This document shows, piece by piece, positions 7,860 to 16,895 of a DNA stretch of 64,000 bases. The number at the start of each line of letters is the position of its first letter. Positions within the stretch are counted from its first letter, which is position 1. The DNA comes from Limisphaerales bacterium. GTDB taxonomy: Bacteria > Verrucomicrobiota > Verrucomicrobiia > Limisphaerales > AAA164-E04. The notes under the pieces were generated by a model. The model searched no databases and had not been told where the DNA came from. It saw nothing but the letters and a program-made list of their open reading frames with translations. Location of the stretch: NCBI GenBank assembly GCA_024761205.1, contig JAMASS010000011.1:62001-126000 (forward strand), given 5' to 3'. The translations under genes were made by a program, and so were the position numbers.

Positions 7860-10250
7860 ATGGCACCAGGCGGCAAGAGCGTTGTTGATATCCTTGAGGT
7901 TTCCGCGGGACCAAAGGAGCCCCAAACAGCCGCACAAGAAAGCATTCCCAAACAAATCCCCATCCTGGGCCTATCCGATATCGTCATTTTCCCGGGAATG
8001 ATCGCGCCCCTGCTGATCGAATCCGCTGAAGGAGGCCAGCTCATTAATGATGTTGTCGCCGGAAACCGCTACCTCGGCCTGGTTCTTCAGAAAAACGCTG
8101 AGGCTGAAAATCCGACTCCGGATGATCTCTGGGAACACGGCTGCCTTGCGCGCATTCAAAAGATGGTCAAGGGTCCTGAGGAATCTGTGCGGATCCTCAT
8201 CGAAGGTCTTGAGCGCTTTAAAATCAAACACTATGTCACGCTCGAACCTTATCTGATTGCCACCCTCAAAGTCCTCCCGGTAAAAGCCGAGGATTCTCCG
8301 GAAATCACCGCTCTCATCCGAACAGCAAGGAAACAGTTCGAACGCATTGCCGAGCTTTCCAGTTCCATTAACGAGGAGGCCAAGCTTGCCATCCTCAAAC
8401 ACGAAAATCCGGGCCTCATGACTGACCTCATGGTCGGCAACCTCAATGTTCAACTCGATGATCAGCAATCGCTGCTGGAAACCTGCTCGGTCAAGGAGCG
8501 GCTCAATCTGCTCCTGCCCCTCCTCAGCCGCGAATTTGAGGTGCTGAAGCTCGGTTCTAAAATCCAGAAAGACGTCTCTGCAGCCATGTCCAAAAGCCAG
8601 CGAGATTTCTTCCTCCGCGAACAAATCCGCGCCATCCAGAAAGAACTGGGTGAAACGGACCCAACCACGTCTGAGCTCAACAGCCTCCGCGAACAAATGA
8701 AAGCCAAGGGCCTGACCCCAGAAGCCAGAACCGTCTGCCTCAAGGAATTGGACCGTTTGCAACGCATCCCCTCGTCGACAGCCGAGTACACAGTCGCTCG
8801 AAGCTATGTCGAGTGGTTAATCGAGCTGCCGTGGAGTCAGTCCACACCCGACAAACTCGACCTCGACACGGCGGCGGAGCTCTTAGACGCCCAACACCAC
8901 GGTTTAACCAAGGTTAAGGAACGACTTCTGGAGTTTTTAGCTGTCATCAAACTCAAGAAACATTTGAAGGGGCCGATCCTTTGCCTCGTCGGCCCCCCGG
9001 GAGTCGGCAAGACCTCCCTAGGCATGAGCGTTGCCAGTGCCCTCGGGCGGAAATTCGCTCGAATCGCCCTAGGCGGCATGCGGGACGAGGCGGAAATCCG
9101 TGGCCATCGACGGACTTATGTCGGCGCCCTCCCCGGCCGCATCATCCAGTCGCTCCGGCGTCTGCAGAGCAATAATCCCGTAATCCTGCTGGACGAATTT
9201 GACAAGATGAGCGCCGATTTGCGTGGCGACCCCGCTTCAGCACTTTTGGAAGTCCTGGACCCGCAGCAAAACGCCAACTTCACGGATCACTATCTAGACG
9301 TCCCCTTCGACCTCTCCCGAGTTCTCTTCATCACCACCGCGAATTGGATTGATCCCGTTCATCCGGCGCTTCAAGACCGAGTAGAAGTGATTGAACTCCC
9401 TAGCTATACTCAAACCGAGAAGCTGCTCATCGCCAAACGTCACCTCATCCCCCACCAACTCAGCGAGCACGGTCTCAAAAAATCCCAAGTCAAATTCGGT
9501 AACCCGGTGATCAAGCGACTCATCAGCGGCTACACCCGCGAAGCCGGTGTTCGACAATTGGACCGTCAAATCGCCAGCGTTACCCGAAAAGCAGCCAAGC
9601 ATTTCGCCACTCGGAGTCGTGCTAAACCCATTACCATCTCCAATCAATGGTTGACAGACAAACTCGGTCCCGACCGCTACCACTACGAAACGGCAGAAAT
9701 CATCAACGACAGCGGCATCGCTGTCGGTCTGGCATGGACGCCTTCCGGAGGTGAGATTCTCTACATTGAAGCCACTCAACTCCCGGGCCGCGGTAACTTG
9801 ATCCTGACCGGTTCCTTAGGCGACGTCATGAAAGAAAGCGCTCAAGCCGCGCTGACATTCCTCCGCAGCCAAGCCGTTGCACTCAATCTCAAAATTGAAA
9901 ACGTAGACAAGCAAGACATCCACATCCATGTCCCGACAGGCGCGACCCCCAAGGATGGCCCGAGCGCCGGCGTCGCCATCGCCGCCGCCCTCGCCTCGCT
10001 CTTCACCCGGCGGCGGATTCGGTCCGACGTCGCCATGACCGGCGAAGTCAGCCTGCGAGGCCGAGTGCTCCCCGTGGGCGGCATTCGCGAGAAGGCCCTG
10101 GCAGCCTTCCGCTCGGGGTTCAAGACCCTCCTCATTCCCGACCGCAACCGAAACGATTGGCGAGAAGTGCCCGACGAGGTGAAAAAGCGGGTTAAAGTAC
10201 ATTTCGTCAAACAAGTCTCCGACATCATTCGTCTAAGCCTGTTGAAATGA
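7860..10250 (+). CDS. lon: ATP-dependent protease Lon
   Basis: At 796 residues this is full length for a LonA-type protease, a cytoplasmic AAA+ serine protease that degrades misfolded and regulatory proteins. The N-terminal substrate-recognition domain (about 30-230, PILGLSDIVIFPGM) is followed by a helical linker, then the ATPase with Walker A GPPGVGKTSLG near residue 377 and Walker B PVILLDEFDKM. The C-terminal protease domain has the catalytic Ser in PKDGPSAGVAIA (about residue 701) and the catalytic Lys in GIREKALAAFRSG (about 744). The start at 7860 gives about 30 residues before the conserved domain. It overlaps the next gene by ATGA, so the two are translationally coupled. No damage is seen. 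Confidence 0.97.
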   Translation: MAPGGKSVVDILEVSAGPKEPQTAAQESIPKQIPILGLSDIVIFPGMIAPLLIESAEGGQLINDVVAGNRYLGLVLQKNAEAENPTPDDLWEHGCLARIQKMVKGPEESVRILIEGLERFKIKHYVTLEPYLIATLKVLPVKAEDSPEITALIRTARKQFERIAELSSSINEEAKLAILKHENPGLMTDLMVGNLNVQLDDQQSLLETCSVKERLNLLLPLLSREFEVLKLGSKIQKDVSAAMSKSQRDFFLREQIRAIQKELGETDPTTSELNSLREQMKAKGLTPEARTVCLKELDRLQRIPSSTAEYTVARSYVEWLIELPWSQSTPDKLDLDTAAELLDAQHHGLTKVKERLLEFLAVIKLKKHLKGPILCLVGPPGVGKTSLGMSVASALGRKFARIALGGMRDEAEIRGHRRTYVGALPGRIIQSLRRLQSNNPVILLDEFDKMSADLRGDPASALLEVLDPQQNANFTDHYLDVPFDLSRVLFITTANWIDPVHPALQDRVEVIELPSYTQTEKLLIAKRHLIPHQLSEHGLKKSQVKFGNPVIKRLISGYTREAGVRQLDRQIASVTRKAAKHFATRSRAKPITISNQWLTDKLGPDRYHYETAEIINDSGIAVGLAWTPSGGEILYIEATQLPGRGNLILTGSLGDVMKESAQAALTFLRSQAVALNLKIENVDKQDIHIHVPTGATPKDGPSAGVAIAAALASLFTRRRIRSDVAMTGEVSLRGRVLPVGGIREKALAAFRSGFKTLLIPDRNRNDWREVPDEVKKRVKVHFVKQVSDIIRLSLLK

Positions 10251-10993
10251 CTCGTTTAACGGGAACCTTGGCCGCCCTTATCTTGCTGGGCGCCTTTCAT
10301 CACTCCGCCGCCCAAGAAACCCTCAGCTCGGGACAGCGGTTGGCTCGCGAAATGCGGCGCGCCCAACTGCTGAACTACGAGAAAATCAGCGGCTCACTCC
10401 GCACCAGAGGACGCCGAGGCAAGCGCTCCTCCCAAGACATCGTCCTCAGCACCCACACCCGCGAGGAGCAGTGGCGGAGCATTTTCAGCGTGACGGATCC
10501 CAACACCGGCAACCTCACCCGGCTGACAATCGTTCGCGGTCCCAAGCAACCCCCCCGTTATTTTTTGACCCAAAACCCGAAGGACGTGAACGATCCGGCC
10601 ACAGCGCTCGAAGTCGCGTCCGAGGAGGCGATGGTGCCATTGGCCGGAACCGATTTCTGGCTGGCGGACCTTGGACTGGAATTCTTCTACTGGCCCGAAC
10701 AAACCATCCTGACCAACGCCAGAATCAAAATGCGGAAGGGAATTTCCTGCTTCGTCCTCGAAAGCCGCCGGGAACCGGCAACCCACGCCGGTTACAGCCG
10801 CATCCGGTCGTGGATTTCGCGAAAACACGGCGGGCTGATTTACGCCGAAGCCTATGATTCCAACGGCAAACGCATCAAGACCTTCGAAGTCTCGGACGTG
10901 GAGAAAATCAACGGCGAATGGAAACTAAAAGAACTCCGCATTCGCGACGAAACGGCAAAGTCGACGACCCGCCTATCGTTTGACAACGAGTAG
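10247..10993 (+). CDS. LolA-like outer membrane lipoprotein-sorting protein
   Basis: This 248-residue protein has a signal peptide (LAALILLGAFHHSAAQ) and the long beta-sheet pattern of periplasmic lipoprotein-sorting proteins of the TP_0789/LolA-like group. Signature segments are GTDFWLADLGLEFFYWPEQ in the middle and ISRKHGGLIYAEAYDSNGKR near the end, where the family forms the strands that cup the lipid. The gene starts inside the lon stop (ATGA overlap). Members are thought to carry lipoproteins or lipids between membranes, sometimes with a partner exporter; no partner is adjacent here. The role in lipid handling is inferred from family membership. Confidence 0.8.
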   Translation: MTRLTGTLAALILLGAFHHSAAQETLSSGQRLAREMRRAQLLNYEKISGSLRTRGRRGKRSSQDIVLSTHTREEQWRSIFSVTDPNTGNLTRLTIVRGPKQPPRYFLTQNPKDVNDPATALEVASEEAMVPLAGTDFWLADLGLEFFYWPEQTILTNARIKMRKGISCFVLESRREPATHAGYSRIRSWISRKHGGLIYAEAYDSNGKRIKTFEVSDVEKINGEWKLKELRIRDETAKSTTRLSFDNE

Positions 10994-11039
10994 ACGGCAG
11001 TGGAGGGCGCGTCGCCCAAAGCAGTTCGGCGACACGTGC

Positions 11040-11589
11040 TCAGGCGGCAGTCACTGAACTGAAGGACCGGGACGGCGCTATTCTGGAAAGGCTTCCCCTA
11101 GCAACACCTTCAGGTCGGCTTCTATCTGCCGTTCCTGCGCCAATGAATGCCTCTATCTGCATCCGTATTTCTTCCTGTCGTTGCAACGCTTCGTTGAGGT
11201 TAGCTTCCGCCTGCCATCGTCCCACCGATTCCGATGATATGGCCCATGTCCATTACGGCCCTGATTTCAGGATCGTCGAACATGAATTTCATGAGTTCCT
11301 TCTCTTCCTCACTTAAACCCTCTTCCTCCGCTATCTGATCGAGTATTGTCTGCCATCGGTTCTCTATTTCGGTGTCGAGAAGCAAGCGGTCAGTTTCGTC
11401 CATGCCGTCGAGATAGGCGTCGGCCTTCATTTGCGCCCAAAGGATTCGATCTTCTTCGGGAAGTTCCGCCAGCATTTGTTCGCGTAACGTCCCCACAGCG
11501 GGCATGGCGCCGAGAGGGTCGAGGAAATCAAGGTTCGCGGCGGGTAAGTCGTTCGGCTCTTCGGGCGCTGGTTCGGGAAGGGCAGTCAT
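11040..11589 (-). CDS. Unrecognised acidic helical protein, frame probably shifted near 11210
   Basis: The main ORF (11200-11589, 129 residues) is Glu/Asp-rich and helical: REQMLAELPEEDRILWAQMK, then EEEGLSEEEKELMKFMFDD. It ends in GIGGTMAGGS. An overlapping ORF one frame over (11040-11225) continues the helical style with RWQAEANLNEALQRQEEIRM and is probably the true C-terminus after a frameshift. The frame is also open upstream of 11589 (REIRHQQVRKRQEAKRQAQA) as far as the stop of the neighbouring gene, without an ATG, so the start is uncertain. No known domain is evident. It is the last gene of the minus-strand cluster at 11-14.7 kb. Confidence 0.45.
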
Positions 11590-11682
11590 TTCCGCTTGGG
11601 CTTGCCGTTTGGCTTCTTGGCGTTTTCGTACCTGCTGGTGCCGGATTTCGCGTTTTTGAGACCGCGATTCCGCATCTCCAAG

Positions 11683-12745
11683 CTAGTGGGGTGGGTTATA
11701 GAGCAAAACAAATATGACACCACCAAATGCTGCTAAAGGAGCAATCCATTCTGCAATGAAGTTCAGTGCATAAAAGAGAAGGCTTTTCCTCTCCTTTTTC
11801 ATGGTTTGAGTGATTTTTTCCGTGCCGGTGAAAGGGTTTTCTAGCCTTGTCCTTGCTTGCGTGCGGTCTCTTCCTTCGAAGAGATCTACGACGATGCCCT
11901 CCCGCTGTTCTCGCTGCGTCCGCAATCTGTCAATGGCGTCGTCGATCCTGCTCACGGCCGCTGATTCTTCACAGCTTCGATCGCCTTCACAAAATCCGCC
12001 CCTTTCATCGTGATGGTCTTCGGCTTCGTTCAGTTCTCCGTTCAAAAAAACCCAGCAAATGGCTTGGTTTTTGATGACATCTATCGAGCACAACGGCCTT
12101 ACATATTTTTTGAGCGCCTTTTTTGCTTTATCCCTCCCTTTGTCGAGCAGCTTGTTTTTAGCCGTTTTGCTTAGCGCATTGAAATTGGATTGGCCGTAAG
12201 CGGCTACTTCAGAGTAATATGCATTTCTCCACCACGGCACCCATCGCACAGCCACTTCAGCGCCGACGCAAATTGCAACTTCAATGTGGATATTTCGGAT
12301 GCAGCCATCGTAGTCGTCCCAAGCGTCCCACTTGTCTTTCGACATTTGAGAGGCAGACCTTGATTCGCATAGCCAGTAACGGGTCCAAATACCATTCAGG
12401 CCGCTGAGATGCGTTTTCCAAGCGGGGCGTTGCCATTGCCCAATGAAACACTACGTGCCATCTGTCATCATACCAATATACTTCGCATACTTGACCGAGG
12501 TCTGAGGAGCCGAAACATTCAATTTCCAGAAGAAGCGGTTGGCATTCAGGGAGGCTGCGAGCAGCGGGCAGGCAGTGACGGTTCCAATGGTCATGGATTT
12601 CCCAAAGGCCAGCAAGATAGCCGAGGCCGTTTGTTTACCGAGACCAGCGGAAAAGGTTTTCCGTATCCGATGCGTCGGCGAAGCGCGCCGTGACGAGCAC
12701 CAGAGCAGCCCCGCCCGTTCAATCTTCCCGCTGTGCCTTGTGCTC
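11683..12745 (-). pseudogene. Unknown secreted/membrane protein, interrupted by TAG at 12451
   Basis: Two minus-strand ORFs in the same frame are separated only by a TAG codon at 12451-12453 (MMTDGT, stop, CFIGQWQRPAWKTH). The downstream part (11683-12345) has WDAWDDYDGCIRNIHIEVAI, a basic helical region and one C-terminal hydrophobic helix (AEWIAPLAAFGGVIFVLLYN). In a second frame the start of the region reads GGAALVLVTARFADAS, closely resembling GGGALALITARFAAAS at the start of the gene at 14.7 kb, so the two are paralogues at their N-termini. One frameshift and one nonsense codon therefore break this copy. Translation could restart at 12345 and yield a 220-residue membrane-anchored protein. 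No function is known. Confidence 0.5.
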
Positions 12746-12814
12746 GCCAACGACAAAAAAGCCCGCCCCGGAAACCACCGGAGCGGACGGGAAACGCGAA
12801 CCCATTCTAAAGCC

Positions 12815-13004
12815 CTACAGCTCAACACTCAGCCATTTGCGAAGCAACTCCTTCAAAAACTTGATGACTTCCTCCCGCTCGCTATAGAGATAGAAAGTCC
12901 CCCCCGCCGTAGAACACAATAAACAGATACCAAGCGTAAACTTGGCTGGCACCAGGCATCGTTTCACGGTAAGTCAACTTTATCTTCTCCCTCTTCTTCT
13001 TCAT
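12815..13004 (-). pseudogene. Small protein gene with frame break at a G8 tract
   Basis: The start at 13004 has a strong Shine-Dalgarno (GGAAAGGAGT, 5 bases upstream of ATG). The product begins MKKKREKIKLTYRETMPGAS and has an aromatic hydrophobic segment (QVYAWYLFIVFYGGG). At a run of eight G the frame is lost; changing the run by one base in the right direction restores TFYLYSEREEVIKFLKELLR and a stop at 12815, giving about 62 residues. The run may be a slippage site, a sequencing error or a fixed mutation. The gene is too short for the ORF track. It lies between the membrane coiled-coil gene and the broken secreted protein, all on the minus strand. Confidence 0.45.
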
Positions 13005-13057
13005 GGGTGACTCCTTTCCGGCACCACGGTTGACGGAAAAGACAAACGATGGCTGGA

Positions 13058-13705
13058 CTACCGGAATTTGGAAGCACTGAGCATCTGAAGGAGAATCGAT
13101 CGTTCCACTGATTTTCTCATCTCCTCCTTTGCATTATGCTCCTTCAGCACTTGATTCACCTGCCCTCGCATTTCAGCAGGCAATCCCTCCATTGACCATG
13201 CGAACATGGTTTCCAACCGTTCATTCGTTTTGCTCTCCAACTCAGCTAAACCGTCTTCATCCAGCGACGCGCGAAAATCTTCGATTGATTTCATCATCAC
13301 AGCGTGTTGTGATCGAATAGCTTCCGACAGTTGCGACTGCGTGTCTTCCGTCAAAAGTCCCTCATCCCCGCCGCAACAGGGAACTGAATCCCTTGCCGCT
13401 TCCCATTCCACCGACGCTTTCTCTGCCTCCACCAGCTTGTCAATCGCTCGGCGGTTTTTGGCAGTTGCCCCCCACATCAAGCCCCGCAAATGCTCAGTCT
13501 CCTCTCGCAATGACTTCAAATCTTCAGTCGCCTTGGCCAATTTCTGATTCAAGGAATTCGCCAGCCGCATCTCCATTGCAGCCACCTCTCTCTTAAGTCG
13601 CTTGTCATCCCGCTGCCCTTGCTTGAAGAAAACAAAGGCCGAAACGACGGAAAGAATCATCAATAGCGCCAATACGCCAACAATCAAATACTGAATCGCT
13701 TTCAT
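13058..13705 (-). CDS. Membrane-anchored coiled-coil protein, family not recognised
   Basis: I take the ATG at 13705 as the start because an AAAGGA ribosome-binding site precedes it and the product then begins with a clean membrane anchor (MKAIQYLIVGVLALLMILSV). The longer 13810 start would place this helix internally. The rest of about 215 residues is a long amphipathic coiled coil with the heptad-rich segments LKREVAAMEMRLANSLNQKL and LAKATEDLKSLREETEHLRG, broken by a short CCGG motif, then a second helical block ending MLSASKFR. It has no catalytic signature. The layout (one N-terminal helix, periplasmic or cytoplasmic coil) suggests a structural or scaffolding role, which is inference. 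The gene itself appears intact. Confidence 0.65.
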   Translation of the reverse strand: MKAIQYLIVGVLALLMILSVVSAFVFFKQGQRDDKRLKREVAAMEMRLANSLNQKLAKATEDLKSLREETEHLRGLMWGATAKNRRAIDKLVEAEKASVEWEAARDSVPCCGGDEGLLTEDTQSQLSEAIRSQHAVMMKSIEDFRASLDEDGLAELESKTNERLETMFAWSMEGLPAEMRGQVNQVLKEHNAKEEMRKSVERSILLQMLSASKFR

Positions 13706-13727
13706 TTTCTTTATCCTTTCTCTACTC

Positions 13728-14704
13728 TTAGTTGCAACCTGAGTATTGATAAATGCACCAATCCAACTGAGCGTCACCCTCAATCCACGCCCAGTGAATT
13801 CGGTAGGCAAGTCTGTTAATACATCCTTGACGATTACTGTTCAAAACAACGACGCAAGCACCCGTACAGGCCCAGTAACCTCCAAAACCATTACGCCAGT
13901 CAGTTCCACACTTAGTGGTGCACCAAAGATACGTGCTCCAAGCACTATTATCACAAATAATCGACTCACCAGTTGCGGCAGTGATTTCGGCAGCCACCGC
14001 AATTCTAACCTTATCGACACATTTTTCGAACGCTTCTTTAGGCCCACCATCTACGCAGCATTTCCATCCCTCACTATAAAAGTCAGTACTAGGTTGGTAA
14101 TACAGTTGAGGATGGTTCATAACCTGAATTGTGTAACTACCTTTATATAATACGATCCCGTCACAGTCTCGCACCGAGGTTCCATCGCAGGGTCAATATC
14201 CGGTTCGTCGTCATCGTCGGGCGTGTCGTCCGGATCATCCCCGTCGTTGGGGTCGTCATTGCCGTCGCCATCTTCGGGAGGGGCGGGATTGTGTCCGTCA
14301 ACGGTATCTCCGTAGAGCTCCTCAAGTTTATCGCACGGTCCCCAGACGTAAACGCAGACGCCATCGGAGTCCCAATCCAATCCTGAAGGTACGTTCGAGG
14401 GCCGTGTTCCGTCGTTTGGGTAGCCTGCGGGGACATCCAACTCGACTTCACATTCACCGCCTCCAACCGGGACAACATCCGCTGCGTTAACCGACCCGGG
14501 GGAAAACGCCACCGCGCCGACGATGATAGTCCTTCCCATGTGCGGCAGGATAGCCGCGACCCTTTGCCTCGTCCAGCGGAAAAGCGTTGTGAACGAATTG
14601 CGGAAAAGGTTTCCCGTTTCCGATGCGGCGGCGAATCGCGCCGTGATGAGAGCCAGAGCGCCCCCACCCATATAGCCCGCCAACAAAAAGTGCGTTTTAT
14701 TCAT
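13728..14704 (-). pseudogene. Secreted protein with Asp-rich linker and Cys-rich domain, frameshifted
   Basis: The ORF starting at 14704 begins MNKTHFLLAGYMGGGALALI and carries an export-like helix (MGRTIIVGAVAFSPGSVNAA), a small Cys-containing domain (GGGECEVELDVPAGYPNDGT) and a long acidic linker (EDGDGNDDPNDGDDPDDTPD). In the last 58 bases another frame opens (VRDCDGIVLYKGSYTIQV) and runs to 13728 as a Cys- and Trp-rich domain (WCTTKCGTDWRNGFGGYWAC, WIEGDAQLDWCIYQYSGCN). The second frame continues more like a folded domain than the end of the first, so I read this as one secreted protein of about 325 residues with a frameshift near 14160. Two overlapping genes are the alternative. The family is unknown. 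Confidence 0.5.
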
Positions 14705-14837
14705 TGCGTTATGCTTCTAACTGTTTTGGATGTATTGCCAACGGCTCGGCGGAAAATTGGCGTCACTCGACACACAACGCCGGGCCATTGACAACACTTC
14801 GCAACTTCAAGCGTAGAAGGTTCTGCCTATTTGCCTG

Positions 14838-14871
14838 AGCTTAGGGGAAGTTGGCCAACTTCCCCTAAGCT
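14838..14871. repeat. 34-bp perfect palindrome in a divergent intergenic region
   Basis: The left arm AGCTTAGGGGAAGTTGG is followed directly by its exact complement, with no loop. Just outside, GCCTG and CAGGC extend the symmetry after a short spacer. It sits between the divergent genes starting at 14704 (minus) and 15161 (plus), so it is not at the 3' end of either. A regulatory operator, a cruciform-forming site or a mobile-element relic are all possible. Confidence 0.7.
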
Positions 14872-15160
14872 TGAAATCAGGCTGTTTTATTGAGCAGTGG
14901 CCCGACATGCGAGACGTTGCAATAGTGTTGTCGGGAGGGAGACTGCCTGAGCAGCGTTGGCACCGTCAACAGCAAATCGCGATTTTCCCAATTTTTTTGC
15001 GTAGCCGGGCCGGGGCAGAGGGAAAATGGTCAAAAAGAGCTATTCATCGGTGTTGTATCGGTTCAGTATCGAATATGTTTCGCATCAGTTGCGGTCAAGA
15101 AAGACGCCGAGAAGTTCATACTGCCGCCCGAAGCGGTCTTTCCGTTGGGAACCCGTAGCC

Positions 15161-16441
15161 ATGACCATCCGCAACGCCGCCCTTGACCTCATCTTCGCGG
15201 GAATCATCCTGGCGTTTGTGGTTTGGCTGATCGTCCGAAGCGTCTTGCGCGCCGAAGAGCCCAAGAAACATATTCTGCGACTGGTCTGTAGCATGGGCCT
15301 CGTCATGCTCACGGTCGCTGCTTGCGCCTTTCTCTTTGCCAAATTGGGACGCTTCGCGGCCTTCGCCGTGCCCTTCACCGTTGCGGCGTCTGGGATCTTG
15401 TTGGGCGTCATGTGGGCGTCGCGTCTGGGCGAAATCCTTGCGGCGCCGCTCTCCGGGCTGTTTGATGGCGGCAACGCCAAGGCATTCCGGCAGCCTCTCT
15501 ACGCCATCGCTGAAGCACGGCAAAAACGAGGTCGATACCAAGAAGCCATCACGGAAGCGCAAAAGCAACTTGAAGAATTTCCCGGCGACATTACTGGAAC
15601 TCTCCTCTTGATCGATCTATTCGCGAAAGACCTCGACCAAATCGAAGACGCTAAAGCAACGCTGGAGGCGTATCTTCAAAACGGTCCACACCATTCAAAA
15701 AACATCTTTCGCGTCCTAGCGCACATGGCTGACATCTATATCGAGAAATATTCCGATCGGGAAAGCGCCAAGAATTGTCTTGAATGCATTCAATCTCTCT
15801 GCCCTGGAACGGATCAGGAAATGATCGCAGCCCAGCGATTGGCCCACATGGGCTCAAGGGAATTCCTGGCGGCAAAAAAGCAACCTACCAAAATCATCGT
15901 CAAAGAGTTCGATCATCGGCTCGGGCTCCAAGGCAAGGAACCAGATTTCCAAAGGAATGAAAAATCACCTGACGAGCTAGCGAAAGAATACATTCAGCAA
16001 CTCAACGAGCACCCACTGAATCTCGAAGCCCGAGAGAACCTAGCGTTACTATACGCCAACCACTATCACCGCCTCGACATGGCGATCGAACAATTGGAAA
16101 CTATGGTGAACCACCGAAACCAATCAACTCGACAGGTTGTCCGTTGGCTCAACCTTATGGCCGATCTCCATATCAAACTTGGAGGCAACATCCGGGACGC
16201 CAAAAAATGCCTACAGCGAATCTCTGATCGCTTCCCCACCTCCGCCCACGACACTTCACTAGGATTGAATAGGAGATTCCCCGACATGATCGAGGCAAAG
16301 TACCGCCGGAGCGCTAGATGCGTTGTTCTTCCAGATCGTAGACGTCAAACCACCGATACACCGGCCGATTCCGCGGCACGAACTGCGCAATATAGCCTTC
16401 CAAAAACTCCTGCGCCTCATCTGGAAGTTCAGAAACTTTGA
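15161..16441 (+). CDS. Membrane protein with TPR repeats
   Basis: I start at the ATG at 15161 because the conserved part begins there; the ORF track extends to 15026 through a low-complexity leader. Three hydrophobic helices (LIFAGIILAFVVWLIV, LVCSMGLVMLTVAACAFLFA, AAFAVPFTVAASGILLGVMW) are followed by a cytoplasmic or periplasmic solenoid from about residue 120: QPLYAIAEARQKRGRYQEAI, then RENLALLYANHYHRLDMAIE and LMADLHIKLGGNIRDAKKCL. The TPR part probably scaffolds a complex. The last 45 or so residues (after SLGLNRRFPDMIEAK) are basic, unlike TPR sequence, and overlap the convergent DUF5069 gene by 128 bases, so the stop was probably lost by frameshift and the native end lies near 16270. 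The role is unknown. Confidence 0.7.
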   Translation: MTIRNAALDLIFAGIILAFVVWLIVRSVLRAEEPKKHILRLVCSMGLVMLTVAACAFLFAKLGRFAAFAVPFTVAASGILLGVMWASRLGEILAAPLSGLFDGGNAKAFRQPLYAIAEARQKRGRYQEAITEAQKQLEEFPGDITGTLLLIDLFAKDLDQIEDAKATLEAYLQNGPHHSKNIFRVLAHMADIYIEKYSDRESAKNCLECIQSLCPGTDQEMIAAQRLAHMGSREFLAAKKQPTKIIVKEFDHRLGLQGKEPDFQRNEKSPDELAKEYIQQLNEHPLNLEARENLALLYANHYHRLDMAIEQLETMVNHRNQSTRQVVRWLNLMADLHIKLGGNIRDAKKCLQRISDRFPTSAHDTSLGLNRRFPDMIEAKYRRSARCVVLPDRRRQTTDTPADSAARTAQYSLPKTPAPHLEVQKL

Positions 16442-16778
16442 GCTCTCGAAGTCGATTGTTCCATTTGACGATCTCAATCCGAGGTCGCGACTTAGCATTC
16501 TGCTCAATCCATTCCGCCACCTCGGCATCGCTGGCTCCGGTCGCAACGAACTCCTCGAAACTGTCGGCACCAACTTCCGCGAAGGACAAGAAACGGCGAT
16601 CCAGCGGACAATCAAAATGGTAATCCGCATTAAGATTGAGAATCGCGGCACGACATTTATCGAGCATTCGGGCGGCAATCACATAACCCGCGAGCGTCTC
16701 CCGAGGACTGCGAGGAAACTCCTTGGAAAGATCCTTGGCTAATAGTGATAGTCTGAGCTTGTCTTCATCTGTGATCAT
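16314..16778 (-). CDS. DUF5069 domain-containing protein
   Basis: This 154-residue protein has the family's hallmarks: DLSKEFPRSPRETLAGYVIA at the start, MLDKCRAAILNLNADYHFDC (the LDKCRA motif), PLDRRFLSFAEVGADSFEEF, then DAEVAEWIEQNA. DUF5069 proteins are small, soluble and widespread in Verrucomicrobia and Planctomycetes, without an established function. The C-terminus (PRNRPVYRWFDVYDLEEQRI) is intact and ends in TAG. It is convergent with the TPR gene, whose reading frame overruns it. It is probably monocistronic; the next upstream ORF on the strand is doubtful. Confidence 0.8.
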   Translation of the reverse strand: MITDEDKLRLSLLAKDLSKEFPRSPRETLAGYVIAARMLDKCRAAILNLNADYHFDCPLDRRFLSFAEVGADSFEEFVATGASDAEVAEWIEQNAKSRPRIEIVKWNNRLRELKVSELPDEAQEFLEGYIAQFVPRNRPVYRWFDVYDLEEQRI

Positions 16779-16895
16779 CGCCGTAATATCATTCTACCTG
16801 CCGCAACTTTGCACAAGTCAAAGTCGCCACCAGTTTAGTGAATCATCGTAAAAAACCGTGGCAACCACCTGTTCAGTCTGGTCTCGTATCTGCCG

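Noticed and set aside
7971-8762. 263-residue minus-strand ORF
   Set aside because: Shadow of lon; no signal, domain or ribosome-binding site.
12451-12453. Reassignment of TAG to an amino acid, suggested by several in-frame TAG codons
   Set aside because: Intact genes here (hsp20, the LolA-like gene, DUF5069) end in TAG, and the interrupted genes carry other damage, so decay is the simpler reading.
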